64,000 nucleotides of DNA, taken from the NCBI GenBank assembly GCA_012719855.1, contig JAAXZN010000003.1, forward strand, positions 280,356 to 344,355, given 5' to 3'. Below are positions 28,882 to 37,990 of this stretch, piece after piece. The stretch comes from Serratia liquefaciens (lineage in GTDB: Bacteria; Pseudomonadota; Gammaproteobacteria; Enterobacterales; Enterobacteriaceae). The first letter of the stretch is position 1, and each line of letters starts with the position of its first letter. Both the position numbers and the translations under genes were made by a program. A model generated the notes under the pieces. The model was not told the DNA's origin, made no database searches, and saw only the letters and a program-made list of their open reading frames with translations.

Positions 28882-29451
28882 CTAACCTTGCTCTATCAAC
28901 ATGACAGCTGTGGTATCGCTCTCCAAAGCATCAAAAATATGCTCGCGGTCGGCGGAGTAACTGATGTAATCCCCTGCATTCAATTCTACCGGCTGGTCCG
29001 TCGGCCCGACTAACGCCCTGCCGTTGCTGATAATCACATGCTCAATGGTGCCCGGCATATGCGGCCGCGAAATGCGGGCTTCGCCCGGTTGAACCTGTAG
29101 ACGGTAAATATCGCGCTGTGCCCCTGGCGGACAGGTCGCCAACAAGGTGGCGGCGTAGTTGGCCTGTTCGGAAACCGTGGTTACCCCTTCATGGGCGCGG
29201 ATCACCTGAACGTGTTGGCGTGGCTGAGAAATCAACCGGCTGACCGGCACATCCAGCGCCATTGCCAACGCCCATAAAGTTTCCAGACTGGGGTTGCCGC
29301 TGCCGGTTTCCAACTGCGAAAGCGTCGATTTTGCAATGCCGGCTCGGCGAGCCAATTCGGTCACTGAGAGGCCCAATCGCTCGCGTTCACGGCGAATGGC
29401 GGCCGAAAGCAGGCCGATGGGCGTAGCGTTATTGCTGACAAAGTCGCTCAT
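28882..29451 (-). CDS. XRE-family regulator with C-terminal cupin domain
   Basis: The 189-aa protein has an XRE helix-turn-helix (residues about 14-70, LSVTELARRAGIAKSTLSQL) followed by a cupin sensor domain (about 110-185, PGTIEHVIISNGRALVG and GDYISYSADREHIF). Such regulators sense small molecules and often control adjacent transporter or catabolic genes. It is divergent from the EamA exporter, with a cluster of GTTC half-sites between them, so it probably controls that gene and itself. Confidence 0.9.
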   Translation of the reverse strand: MSDFVSNNATPIGLLSAAIRRERERLGLSVTELARRAGIAKSTLSQLETGSGNPSLETLWALAMALDVPVSRLISQPRQHVQVIRAHEGVTTVSEQANYAATLLATCPPGAQRDIYRLQVQPGEARISRPHMPGTIEHVIISNGRALVGPTDQPVELNAGDYISYSADREHIFDALESDTTAVMLIEQG

Positions 29452-29484
29452 TGTTCACCATATCGTTCATTCGTTCGACTTGAC

Positions 29485-29503
29485 GAACACCCATCGGGTG
29501 TTC
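29485..29503. promoter_or_regulatory. Palindrome in the XRE-cupin/EamA intergenic region
   Basis: GAACACCC and GGGTGTTC are perfectly inverted around ATC. Further GTTC/GTTCA half-sites are spread over 29451-29523. The position between divergent regulator and exporter genes makes this the likely operator region of the XRE-cupin protein. Confidence 0.65.
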
Positions 29504-29580
29504 ATCATAATGTTCAGTTGTTCATTTTAATGATAACCGCCTACGGCGGCAAGCGCAGCGCGCTAGCAGGGAGAAAGCAA

Positions 29581-30492
29581 ATGAAGATAAAAACCGGTGG
29601 CGTGTTGCAGATGACCCTCGCCATGGTCATTTCCGGTACCGTGGGCTGGCCGGTGGTGCTGCTGGGGCAGCCGCCCGCCACGGTGGTTTTCTGGCGCTGC
29701 GCGTTTGGCGCGCTAGCGATGCTGATCGCCTGCGCCCTGCTTGGCCTGCTTAAAAAAGGCATGCTGACCCGACGTCAGGCTGCCATTGCGGTGCTGGGCG
29801 GCATCGCCCTGGTGCTGAACTGGGTAATGTTGTTTGGCGCTTACACCCATGCCTCTATTGCGGTGGCGACCGTCACCTACCACGTCCAGCCCTTTATGCT
29901 GGTTGGGCTCGGAGTGCTGTTTTTCGGCGAAAAAATGACGGCGACCAAGTTTGGCTGGCTGGTACTGGCCTTCGTCGGCATGCTGCTGATCATTAGCGGT
30001 AAACAAGATGGCGGCGATGCCAGTGCCGATTACTTTACTGGCGTGTTATTGGCGCTGGGCGCAGCCTTTATGTATGCGGTAGCGGCGGCGATCGTCAAGC
30101 GTTTGAAAGAGGTACCACCGCACCTGATCGTGCTGATCCAGCTCACCCTGGGCGTCGTGCTGCTGGCACCGTTCGCCGGCTGGGCCCAACTGCCGTCAAC
30201 GGCCAACGGCTGGTTGCTGCTGGCGACCCTGGGCCTGGTGCACACCGGGCTGATGTCTTCGCTGCTGTACAGCGCAATCCAGAAAATCCCCACCGCCCTG
30301 GTAGGCGCGTTGTCTTTCATCTATCCGTTGGTGGCGATTATCGTCGACTGGGCGGTATTCGGACACCGCCTTAGCCTGATGCAACTGTCGGGCGCCGCCG
30401 CCATCTTGCTTGCGGCGGCGGGCATGAATTTTGGCTGGCGACTGGTGCGGAAAAATCGGGCTAACCGCCCTTCATCCGATAACGCGGCATAA
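29581..30492 (+). CDS. EamA-family (DMT) exporter
   Basis: The 303-aa protein has about 10 hydrophobic segments forming two EamA repeats, with GWPVVLLGQPPATVVFWRC at the start of the first and the second repeat beginning after residue 150 (DYFTGVLLALGAAFMYAVAA). Family members export amino acids or related metabolites. The ATG at 29581 is used, with GGAG at 29570-29573; the frame extends 21 codons upstream but those codons overlap the operator region. It is probably controlled by the divergent XRE-cupin regulator. Confidence 0.88.
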   Translation: MKIKTGGVLQMTLAMVISGTVGWPVVLLGQPPATVVFWRCAFGALAMLIACALLGLLKKGMLTRRQAAIAVLGGIALVLNWVMLFGAYTHASIAVATVTYHVQPFMLVGLGVLFFGEKMTATKFGWLVLAFVGMLLIISGKQDGGDASADYFTGVLLALGAAFMYAVAAAIVKRLKEVPPHLIVLIQLTLGVVLLAPFAGWAQLPSTANGWLLLATLGLVHTGLMSSLLYSAIQKIPTALVGALSFIYPLVAIIVDWAVFGHRLSLMQLSGAAAILLAAAGMNFGWRLVRKNRANRPSSDNAA

Positions 30493-30495
30493 AAC

Positions 30496-30524
30496 CGGCG
30501 GGATGCCGACTGTGGCTCCCGCCG
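30496..30524. terminator. Bidirectional terminator between EamA and M16 protease genes
   Basis: CGGCGGGA (30496-30503) pairs with TCCCGCCG (30517-30524), with an inner GCC/GGC pair. AAAA precedes and AATTTT follows, giving U-tracts in both directions between two convergent genes. Confidence 0.8.
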
Positions 30525-30544
30525 AATTTTAGCGTTGCCTGACA

Positions 30545-33340
30545 TTACTGCGCATTTTTTGCCGGACTTAGCGTAAAGATTTTTGGATTTTTGCCTATCC
30601 ACTGCGCCGCCAGTCCGTTGAGTTGTTCAACGGTTACGGCATCCAGCAAAGCGTCTTCCTGAGCCAACGACGCAAAGTTTCCGTCATCAGCCGCCACCTG
30701 CGCCAAGGTGTCTGTCCAATAGCTGGCGCTGTTTTGGCTGGCCTGTTGTTCGATCCGCCAGGCCTTCTTCGCCTTAATCAACTCTTGCTGGCTGACGCCT
30801 TCGCGCGCGGTCTGATGCAAAACTTTCAGGGCTATGTCGCTCAGCTCTTTGGCGCGTTGTGGCGCAACGGTAAAATTGAGACGTGCCAGATAGTAAGGTT
30901 GCGGTAACTTGGCCAGCAACTGTGAGAACCCCAACGTATAAACCCCACTGGCCTGTTCTCGCAGGGCATAACGCAGGCGCAGGCTGACAATTTTATCCAG
31001 CAGTTGTAAACCGAGCTGGTTCGATTGCGACCATGCCGCGTCGGCCGAGAATTGCATGCTGACCATGGTTTTAGGGCTGCTGGCCAGCGGATAATCGGCG
31101 TTGAGGCTACGGTGTATTGGCACAATGCCAAGATCCCGCCACTGGGAACGCTGCGTTGACGCCGGCAATGCGCCCGGCCAACGTTCCACCCATGTTTGCA
31201 AGCGACGCAGGTCTATCGCCCCGCTGAGGGTTAACGTCATGTCCTGAGTCGCAGCAAACAGTTGCTGATGTCGCCGGGACAAACTTTCGACGCTGAAATC
31301 GCGCCACGCGCCCTCTGGCGTCATCAATAACCGATCGCCATTTTGGTAGGCTGCCCGGGTCAGATGGTCCAGAAACTGCCGTTCGACCGGTTGTTTTGCC
31401 AGACTGAGGGCAAAGGCCTGTTTTTGCTGTTCCAGTTTGTTGGCATCGAACTGCGGCGCGGTGATTTTCAGATATAACAGCTGTAACAACGTTTCCAACT
31501 GTTCCGGCGGTGCCGAACCCCGCAGCCCGTGATAAAGCATTTCATCATAGGGCGTGAGGCTAATGTCGTTCTGCTTGTTCAGCCTGGCAAACTGACGGGC
31601 ACTGTACTGGCCGTAGCCACTGGCTTCTGGCAAACGCATGGCCCAGTTGACTTCACCGACGCCGTTGGTCGCTTCTAACGAGCGTCCTCCTGGAATACGC
31701 AATGACAGTTGAATGTCGTCTTTCAGGCTATTGTCCGCTTTAACGATCACCCGCAATCCGTTACTCAGGGTCCATTGCTCACTTCCGGCCACCGGCAGCT
31801 TCTGCCGGGCGATGATTGTGCCCGCCGCTGGCGAATTCAGTGACAACGTCACCGGTTTTGCCGTTAACGTGAAGGGGCCGGGCTGAGAATGGCGAATGCT
31901 TTCCCAGAGCGCCGCCAATTGCCGCGTGTCCAGCTTGTTTTTATCGCTGTCGGGGCCAATAAGCGCCAGGCGCGGTGATCCCACCGTCAGCAATTCAGCC
32001 ACCTGCGCCTGAATATGTTTCACCGTGATGGCATCGAGCCAGGCCTGCGTCATCGCCAACTGCTGCTGTTTGTTAAGCATCGGCAGATCAAACTCGATGG
32101 CGGTCGTCAGGTTATCCGCCAGATAATCATGCTGATAGCGCCCTTCTGCCGCAGCCTGTTGGCGTAATTTGGTCAAGACCTGTTGGCGCGCAGCGTCCAG
32201 TTCTTGCTTGCTGACCTCTGCGCTGGCCAGGCGTTGCAACTCGACGAACAGTAAGCGTAGCGCTCCAGCATAGTCGTCGTCTTTAGGACGGGCGATCAGC
32301 AAATGCTGAATGCGTTGGTTATCCAATAGCGCGCCCTGTTGATTGATGCTGGCCATCGGTAGCATTTCGTTATCGACCAGCAGCGAGAGTCGCCGGTTAA
32401 GTATGTTGAGCCATAAGGTATCCAGCAAATCGCGCCATTGACCATTGTCGGTATTCAATGCCTGCGGCAGATCGCGCTGAATGCTCAACTGGATAATCCG
32501 TGTTCCCTGCTCAGGGTCCAGTATTGTGGTGGTCAATAATCCAGACTGTGGCGCAAACCTTTTCCAATCGGGATTGTCTTGCGCGGGATGGGCCGGTTTC
32601 GGCATCGCAAACAAGCTGCTCAGCTGTTGACGCACCCTGTCGGGGTCGAATGCGCCGACCACCACCAACGCCATGCGCTGTGGCTGGTACCATTGAAGAT
32701 AATAGCCCATCGCATCGGCAACGGGCGCTTGTTCCACGACGTCCAGCAGGCCAATAGGATCACGCTCCGCATAGCGGCTGCCCTGATAGCGCAAATCTTG
32801 CAGCGACTGGTTGATACGAGACCCCACCCCTTGGCGCAAACGCCACTCTTCAATAATCACCTGGCGTTCCTTTTGGAAAGCATCCGGCTCGAAACTGATC
32901 CCCCCCGCCCAGTCCGCCAAAATGCGCAGACCCAGCTGCACTTGCTGTTCGTCGGCCTTCGGCAACGAAAGCTTGTAGGTGGTGGCGTTGAGACTGGTGG
33001 CCGCGTTCACGTGACTGCCCAGCGTAATGCCCTGCTTTTCCAGAGATTTAAAACTGCTGGCACCGGGGAAATGACGAGTTCCCTTAAAGGCCATATGCTC
33101 GACAAAATGGGCCAGTCCGCGCTGCCGTTCGGTTTCCTGCAGCGATCCGCTGTTCACGATCAGCCGTAATTCGGCGCCGGGTTGCGATCGCGGCAACAGA
33201 TAGACCTGAATGCCGTTATCCAGCTTGAAGTGGTGTAAATCAGCCCGCAACGGCAGGGGTTGAGGGCCGGCGGCTTTTTGGGATGGCGCACAGCCCAGCA
33301 GCAGGACCAACAGAGGGATCATGACGAGCCGGTTCAACAT
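30545..33340 (-). CDS. pqqL: PqqL-like M16 zinc metallopeptidase (lipoprotein)
   Basis: The 931-aa protease has the same length as E. coli PqqL. It begins with a lipoprotein signal (LLLGC, Cys17). The inverted zinc motif H78-F-V-E81-H82 is in RGLAHFVEHMAFKGT, and the distal Glu ligand is in KERQVIIEEW (about 164-165). A second, inactive M16 half follows. It is the last gene of the receptor-ABC-protease operon and overlaps the ABC gene by 7 nt. In Pectobacterium the homologous FusC cuts imported ferredoxin in the periplasm, and a similar role on an unknown imported protein is the best inference here. Confidence 0.9.
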   Translation of the reverse strand: MLNRLVMIPLLVLLLGCAPSQKAAGPQPLPLRADLHHFKLDNGIQVYLLPRSQPGAELRLIVNSGSLQETERQRGLAHFVEHMAFKGTRHFPGASSFKSLEKQGITLGSHVNAATSLNATTYKLSLPKADEQQVQLGLRILADWAGGISFEPDAFQKERQVIIEEWRLRQGVGSRINQSLQDLRYQGSRYAERDPIGLLDVVEQAPVADAMGYYLQWYQPQRMALVVVGAFDPDRVRQQLSSLFAMPKPAHPAQDNPDWKRFAPQSGLLTTTILDPEQGTRIIQLSIQRDLPQALNTDNGQWRDLLDTLWLNILNRRLSLLVDNEMLPMASINQQGALLDNQRIQHLLIARPKDDDYAGALRLLFVELQRLASAEVSKQELDAARQQVLTKLRQQAAAEGRYQHDYLADNLTTAIEFDLPMLNKQQQLAMTQAWLDAITVKHIQAQVAELLTVGSPRLALIGPDSDKNKLDTRQLAALWESIRHSQPGPFTLTAKPVTLSLNSPAAGTIIARQKLPVAGSEQWTLSNGLRVIVKADNSLKDDIQLSLRIPGGRSLEATNGVGEVNWAMRLPEASGYGQYSARQFARLNKQNDISLTPYDEMLYHGLRGSAPPEQLETLLQLLYLKITAPQFDANKLEQQKQAFALSLAKQPVERQFLDHLTRAAYQNGDRLLMTPEGAWRDFSVESLSRRHQQLFAATQDMTLTLSGAIDLRRLQTWVERWPGALPASTQRSQWRDLGIVPIHRSLNADYPLASSPKTMVSMQFSADAAWSQSNQLGLQLLDKIVSLRLRYALREQASGVYTLGFSQLLAKLPQPYYLARLNFTVAPQRAKELSDIALKVLHQTAREGVSQQELIKAKKAWRIEQQASQNSASYWTDTLAQVAADDGNFASLAQEDALLDAVTVEQLNGLAAQWIGKNPKIFTLSPAKNAQ

Positions 33341-35031
33341 GGTGGTGTAACTCCGTGATTATTCACCGAGGCCTCATCAAGCGCATAGCAGCGCTCGGCG
33401 ATATCGGCCAGGAAGGCCTGGTGGCTGACCAATAACACCGCGCTTTGCGGCAGTTGTTGTTTCAGCAACAGCAGAAGATGACGGGCGCTGGATTTGTCCA
33501 ACGCGGAGGTGGTTTCGTCCAATAAGACCAATGCAGGACGGTTAAGCAGCAGCCTGGCGAACATCACGCGTTGCTGTTCCCCTCCGGATAAGCGCTGCTG
33601 CCAGTCGGTCGATAGCGCCAGTTGCGCAACCAACTGAGGCAGGCCTACCTGCGTCAATACCTGGCGATAGCGTGCCTCGCTGAAATTGCCGCGGGACAGC
33701 GGGTACGCCAGCAGGTCATCCAGCCGTTCAACCGGCAGATAGAGACGCTGAGGGATCCAGCACACCCTGTCGCTACGGTGGACCTGCCCTTGAAAATGCG
33801 GCCAATGTCCGCTCAGCGTCCGCAACAACGTAGACTTTCCTATGCCGGAACGGCCCTGAATCAACGACAAACTACCGGCTGTGGCGGTAATGGCAACGTT
33901 CTCCAACAGCGTGCGCCCCTCTGCCGTCTTGACGTCCAACGTCGCTTGCAACGGCGTGGCCAGACCCGCCGCATTGTCCGTCGGGTCAGTGGCCGGGGCA
34001 TCCAGCAGTACGACAAAGTTGTAAAGACGGGTCACGGTAGCCTGCCAGGCGGCAATTTCCCGATAAGAGAAAATAAACCACCCCAAGGCTCCAGCCACTT
34101 GCGCAAAGGATTGACGGATCTGCATCAGCCCGCCCAGCAGCAATTCGCCGGCGAGAAACTTGGGCAATGCAAAGAAGATCGGCGCCAGCGCACTCAATTG
34201 CTGATAACCGACGGTGAAGAATGAAAGGTTTTTTTCGTAACGGATCAGTTGGTACCAGTTTTCCGCCACGGCGGCGAAACGGGAAAGCAGCGCCGCTTGT
34301 TCATGCCGCTCGCCTCTTTGACCGGCTATCGCGTCGCTGGCCTCGCGGCGGGCAATCAGCCCACTGCGATAGTCCGCCTCGCGCCGCTGTTTTTCCATAT
34401 TGAGCCGGCGCAGTGGATAGCCAATCCAATGCGTCAATCCAATAGCCAGCAAGGTGTAGACAATACAGACCCAGAACATGTAGCCAGGCAGACGCCAACT
34501 GCGTTGCATCAGCTCAAAATTAAGGCTGCCTGACAGTTGCCAGAGAATAGTGGCGAATGAAATCAGGGTCAGCATCGAATGCAGAAAGGTGATCAGCAAC
34601 CGCAAGCTGGACTCAATCAGCAACCGCACGTCTTCCGCGATGCGTTGGTCCGGGTTATCTGGCACCAGCGCATTGATTTTCAGATCGTAGTGGCGACCGT
34701 CCGCCGACAGCCAGCGCGCCAGAACATGCTGGGTCATACCGATACGCCATCGCATGATCAACCGCTGCTTGAGGTAGTCAGCAAAGACCACCACCAGGAT
34801 CAACGCGGTGATAATCAGCAAGAAGTCCTGCAGCAAACGATACAGCGACTGGCTGTTGAGCTGTTGCAGCGCATTATAGAACTCGCCGTTCCATTGGTTG
34901 AGACGCACGTTGAACCAGACCGATGACAGGCTCATTGCCAACACCACCAAAAGCAGCAGCCATGACCACAGCGCCGCACGCCGCCCCCAGAAAGGGGCGG
35001 CAAGATAACAAAATTGCTTCAAAGTTTTCAT
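33334..35031 (-). CDS. yddA: YddA/FusD-like ABC transporter (fused permease-ATPase)
   Basis: The 565-aa protein fuses a SbmA/BacA-like membrane domain (about 1-330) to an ATPase. Walker A is GRSGIGKST, the signature LSGGEQQRV and Walker B LVLLDETTSALD. The opening FCYLAAPFWGRRAALWSWLL and the LNQWNGEFYNALQ loop are typical of YddA. The same receptor/YddA/PqqL grouping exists in E. coli (yddA-yddB-pqqL), and FusD is its counterpart in the ferredoxin system. The transported molecule is unknown; peptide products of the protease are plausible. Confidence 0.9.
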   Translation of the reverse strand: MKTLKQFCYLAAPFWGRRAALWSWLLLLVVLAMSLSSVWFNVRLNQWNGEFYNALQQLNSQSLYRLLQDFLLIITALILVVVFADYLKQRLIMRWRIGMTQHVLARWLSADGRHYDLKINALVPDNPDQRIAEDVRLLIESSLRLLITFLHSMLTLISFATILWQLSGSLNFELMQRSWRLPGYMFWVCIVYTLLAIGLTHWIGYPLRRLNMEKQRREADYRSGLIARREASDAIAGQRGERHEQAALLSRFAAVAENWYQLIRYEKNLSFFTVGYQQLSALAPIFFALPKFLAGELLLGGLMQIRQSFAQVAGALGWFIFSYREIAAWQATVTRLYNFVVLLDAPATDPTDNAAGLATPLQATLDVKTAEGRTLLENVAITATAGSLSLIQGRSGIGKSTLLRTLSGHWPHFQGQVHRSDRVCWIPQRLYLPVERLDDLLAYPLSRGNFSEARYRQVLTQVGLPQLVAQLALSTDWQQRLSGGEQQRVMFARLLLNRPALVLLDETTSALDKSSARHLLLLLKQQLPQSAVLLVSHQAFLADIAERCYALDEASVNNHGVTPPC

Positions 35032-35070
35032 TAGTGAACCGCTAACCCAGGTTGAGAAATTCCCATGCCT

Positions 35071-35097
35071 GACCGCCGGGCCTTATTGCCCGGGGTC
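35071..35097 (-). terminator. Intercistronic hairpin between receptor and ABC genes
   Basis: CCGGGC and GCCCGG pair around CTTATT and are extended by GACC/GGTC with one bulged G, in the 83-nt gap after the receptor stop. No T-run follows, so partial termination or mRNA stabilisation, giving more receptor than downstream protein, is more likely than a full stop. Confidence 0.5.
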
Positions 35098-35114
35098 AAG
35101 TTCATCAAAAGGGA

Positions 35115-37877
35115 TCAGAGATCGTAATTCAGCTGAAGCCAGAACTGACGCCCCGGCTCGTAGGAGTGCAAGACCCGATCGCCATAAACAAAGGTGTCGG
35201 CAACGTTGCGTTTGTTGAGCAGGTTATTGACCTCAACCGAAATGCCGACGCCATAGGCAAAGGCCGGCTGCCACGTCACTTTGGTATCCCAGCGGAAATT
35301 GCTGGCGAAGTGGGTTTTGTCGTATTTGAGCATTTGCTTGCCGCTGTCGGGATCGAGGTAATATTCATTCCCGTAACGAACGGCCTGATTGCGTGCGCTG
35401 CGCCACTGTAAGCGGTTATAAAACGTCAGGTTGTATTCCTGCCAGTCGCTGGTCAGCTCCAGGTTAAAGCGCCACGGCGAATTGAAGTCAGTGGCAGGCA
35501 GGTCAGCGGCGTTTATCACCCGGCCGTCATACCACACCTTGTCGGAATCCAGCTTGGTGTTGGGATCGAAAAACGCATATCCCTGGTCTTTTGGCGTGTT
35601 GCTTTTGCTCTGCTGCCAGCTTATGGATCCCGACAACGCATGCGTTACCGCACCCAGCTCCCAGGGTTTGCTGTTGCTGACCGCCAACGACAAGGTGTCG
35701 TGGCTACTGCGGCCACCGTTATCGAAAGTACGGATCCGCGATTTCATGGCGTTGGCGCTGTCGGCATATTTGGTGCGGCTGCGAACTTCGTCATGCCCTT
35801 CGCGGTGCACGTATTGCAAGCGCCACAGGCTTTGCATCACCTGTTGTTCAACGGCAAAGCTGAGTTCATCGTTATAGGGAGTGGACAGGCTGTCGACGCC
35901 TTCAAAATCTTTCACGCCATCCCAGTCGTTTTCCGCCGGATCCAAAGAGCAGAAATAGTAACAGTGTTCCATGCCGGCATTCTGCGCCTCATACAACGCG
36001 TAGGTCAGCATTGAACGACCGTAGTAGCGGTTCGCGCCGGCAATCAGAACGGTTGATCCGGTACCGAATACATCGAAACTGCTGGTCAGTCGCGGGGCCA
36101 GGTTGGTTTTTTCGACGAAATCGTCTCGGTCCAGGCGAATGCCCGGCCGTACGGTAAGACGCCCGTATTGCATGCTGTCGTCAAGGAACAATGCATAGTT
36201 GGTATAACCTGCCTGATAATTGCCTGCCCGGAAGCGAGTGACATAACTGGCATTGTTCATGTACTCCAGATCTTCCGGGGTACCGCTGAACTTGTAACGG
36301 TAGTAATCCCGATCGCGCAGGTAACGGGCGCTGGTTTTGTTGACTTCAAACCCCATGTTCGGCGAATGACGCAGCCCCAGGGCCTGGAAAGGGGTAAACC
36401 TCAGCACGCCTTTCACCGCACCGCTGTTTTGCCGCGTCGTCAAATCCCCCTGACCGCCATTGTTGTAGTACTGCGGGTTGCGCCAGTCAGAGTAATCCTC
36501 CAGCGTGTAATAATCCTTCAGATCGTTGGTTCGCTGATCTTTTAACTGTTGGTAATTGGCGGTGAGATCCAGACTCGCAACGTCAAAACGGTGCTCCAGT
36601 TGCAACGTGGTGCTCAGGCCATTGTGGTCATTGTCATAGCCTGAATTGAGCACGCTACTGGAAAACAGCTTGCTGGTGTAAGCCGAGTAATTAGCGGAAA
36701 GGTGCGCGGTGGTACGCTCATTGGCATCCCATGACAGCTTGGCGAAATAGTTGTCGGAAACACGCTTTTGATTACGGTAACCCGGCTCGGTAGACACAAT
36801 TTCCAGGGCATTGTCCGGCCCTAACTGCAGGCCGCTGCCACCGGTGGTGTAGGTAGGCAAATCGGAGATACGGTGCGAGGCGGAAACCACGATGCCGAGG
36901 TTATCGGCAATCCCTGCCTCAAACCAGCCGCCAAAGTTCTGTTTGGTGTATTTGGGTTGATAGCGCCCAGGGCGACTGGTGTCGTTTTTGGCGCTGTCAA
37001 AATCCATATCAGGATCGGTGAACACTTTGTTCCACGAGGAACGCGTTTCACGAAAATACGCATGCGCACTGTTTTCACCGCGCCAGCGGCGGCTGGTGAC
37101 GTCCAACGTGCCGCCGGTGAAGCCGCCGTATTCAACCGGGATGTTATTATCGAACACCGTTACGCTGTCGATCAGGCGGCTATCGATATACATGCCCTGC
37201 TCGCTGCTGTCGATACGGGTGATGGTTTCGCCGTTACCGTCACTGGCACGGTCAACGTCGTTGTTGAAACTGACGCCGTCTAACTTATAAGCATTCTGAT
37301 AGCTCGACGAACCATGAATGGATATCGCCTCAGGTTTGATTTCACCCTGCATCAGGCCAGTATTCCCGGCATTGGAAAACTGCACCGCCGGGTTGGATTT
37401 CAACAGTTCGGTGACGTTGCCGTTACCGGTTGAGCGTTGGCGAATCTCTTCGGAAGTGATGACCTGCGGCGCCGACATCACATTGTCCGCGCTGCGCCCG
37501 CCGGCCTCTCCCATCACCGACGTAGTTGGCAACACCATGCCCTTGGTATTGCCCAGTGCGGCCGGCGGACGGATCACATAGCCATTGCCGCTGTCGACCA
37601 ACGTCAGGCCGCTGCCGACCAGGAGCTGCTGCAAGGCGGTCTGCGGACTGTAGCTGCCGTTGAGCGCCGGAGCACGCAAGTGCTGCAAGTCTGCCTCATT
37701 GAACAACACCTGCAGTTGCCCCTGTCGCGCGATCTGCGCAATGGCATTAGCCAGAGGTTGTTCAGCCATATCAAGTTGCAGTGCTGCGGCACCAGCCAGT
37801 GGGCTGGACAGTAGCGTCGCCAGCGCTATCGCGGTCAGTGCCGGCATCCCAGAGCGTTTATTGTTTTTTTGCGTCAT
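35115..37877 (-). CDS. TonB-dependent outer-membrane receptor with N-terminal signalling (STN) domain
   Basis: The 920-aa receptor has a Sec signal (cleavage near LAGAAA), then an STN domain (about 33-108, LQLDMAEQPLANAIAQIARQ). The plug follows (about 130-280, with APQVITSEEIRQR and IHGSSSYQNAYKLDG), then a 22-strand barrel ending in the aromatic C-terminus FWLQLNYDL. The STN domain implies surface signalling through the FecR-type protein encoded next to it, with activation of the FecI-type sigma factor. A Fur-box-like sequence lies 65 bp upstream. It corresponds to YddB/FusA in gene order but those lack an obvious need for FecIR. The ligand is unknown; an iron-containing protein or siderophore is likely. 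Confidence 0.92.
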   Translation of the reverse strand: MTQKNNKRSGMPALTAIALATLLSSPLAGAAALQLDMAEQPLANAIAQIARQGQLQVLFNEADLQHLRAPALNGSYSPQTALQQLLVGSGLTLVDSGNGYVIRPPAALGNTKGMVLPTTSVMGEAGGRSADNVMSAPQVITSEEIRQRSTGNGNVTELLKSNPAVQFSNAGNTGLMQGEIKPEAISIHGSSSYQNAYKLDGVSFNNDVDRASDGNGETITRIDSSEQGMYIDSRLIDSVTVFDNNIPVEYGGFTGGTLDVTSRRWRGENSAHAYFRETRSSWNKVFTDPDMDFDSAKNDTSRPGRYQPKYTKQNFGGWFEAGIADNLGIVVSASHRISDLPTYTTGGSGLQLGPDNALEIVSTEPGYRNQKRVSDNYFAKLSWDANERTTAHLSANYSAYTSKLFSSSVLNSGYDNDHNGLSTTLQLEHRFDVASLDLTANYQQLKDQRTNDLKDYYTLEDYSDWRNPQYYNNGGQGDLTTRQNSGAVKGVLRFTPFQALGLRHSPNMGFEVNKTSARYLRDRDYYRYKFSGTPEDLEYMNNASYVTRFRAGNYQAGYTNYALFLDDSMQYGRLTVRPGIRLDRDDFVEKTNLAPRLTSSFDVFGTGSTVLIAGANRYYGRSMLTYALYEAQNAGMEHCYYFCSLDPAENDWDGVKDFEGVDSLSTPYNDELSFAVEQQVMQSLWRLQYVHREGHDEVRSRTKYADSANAMKSRIRTFDNGGRSSHDTLSLAVSNSKPWELGAVTHALSGSISWQQSKSNTPKDQGYAFFDPNTKLDSDKVWYDGRVINAADLPATDFNSPWRFNLELTSDWQEYNLTFYNRLQWRSARNQAVRYGNEYYLDPDSGKQMLKYDKTHFASNFRWDTKVTWQPAFAYGVGISVEVNNLLNKRNVADTFVYGDRVLHSYEPGRQFWLQLNYDL

Positions 37878-37941
37878 GTTGAGTGTTCTTCCCTAGAAAA
37901 TGAAAGTGCCGTGCCCATCGGCACAGCACCTGGGAAGACGT

Positions 37942-37957
37942 GATAATGAGAATTATC
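37942..37957. promoter_or_regulatory. Fur-box-like site upstream of the TonB-dependent receptor
   Basis: GATAATGAGAATTATC contains GATAAT and ATTATC in inverted orientation, close to the Fur consensus built from GATAAT hexamers. It lies 65 bp upstream of the receptor start, consistent with iron repression of the receptor-ABC-protease operon. Confidence 0.7.
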
Positions 37958-37990
37958 CTCACCTAAAAAATGAAATATTTTTTAACTTTT

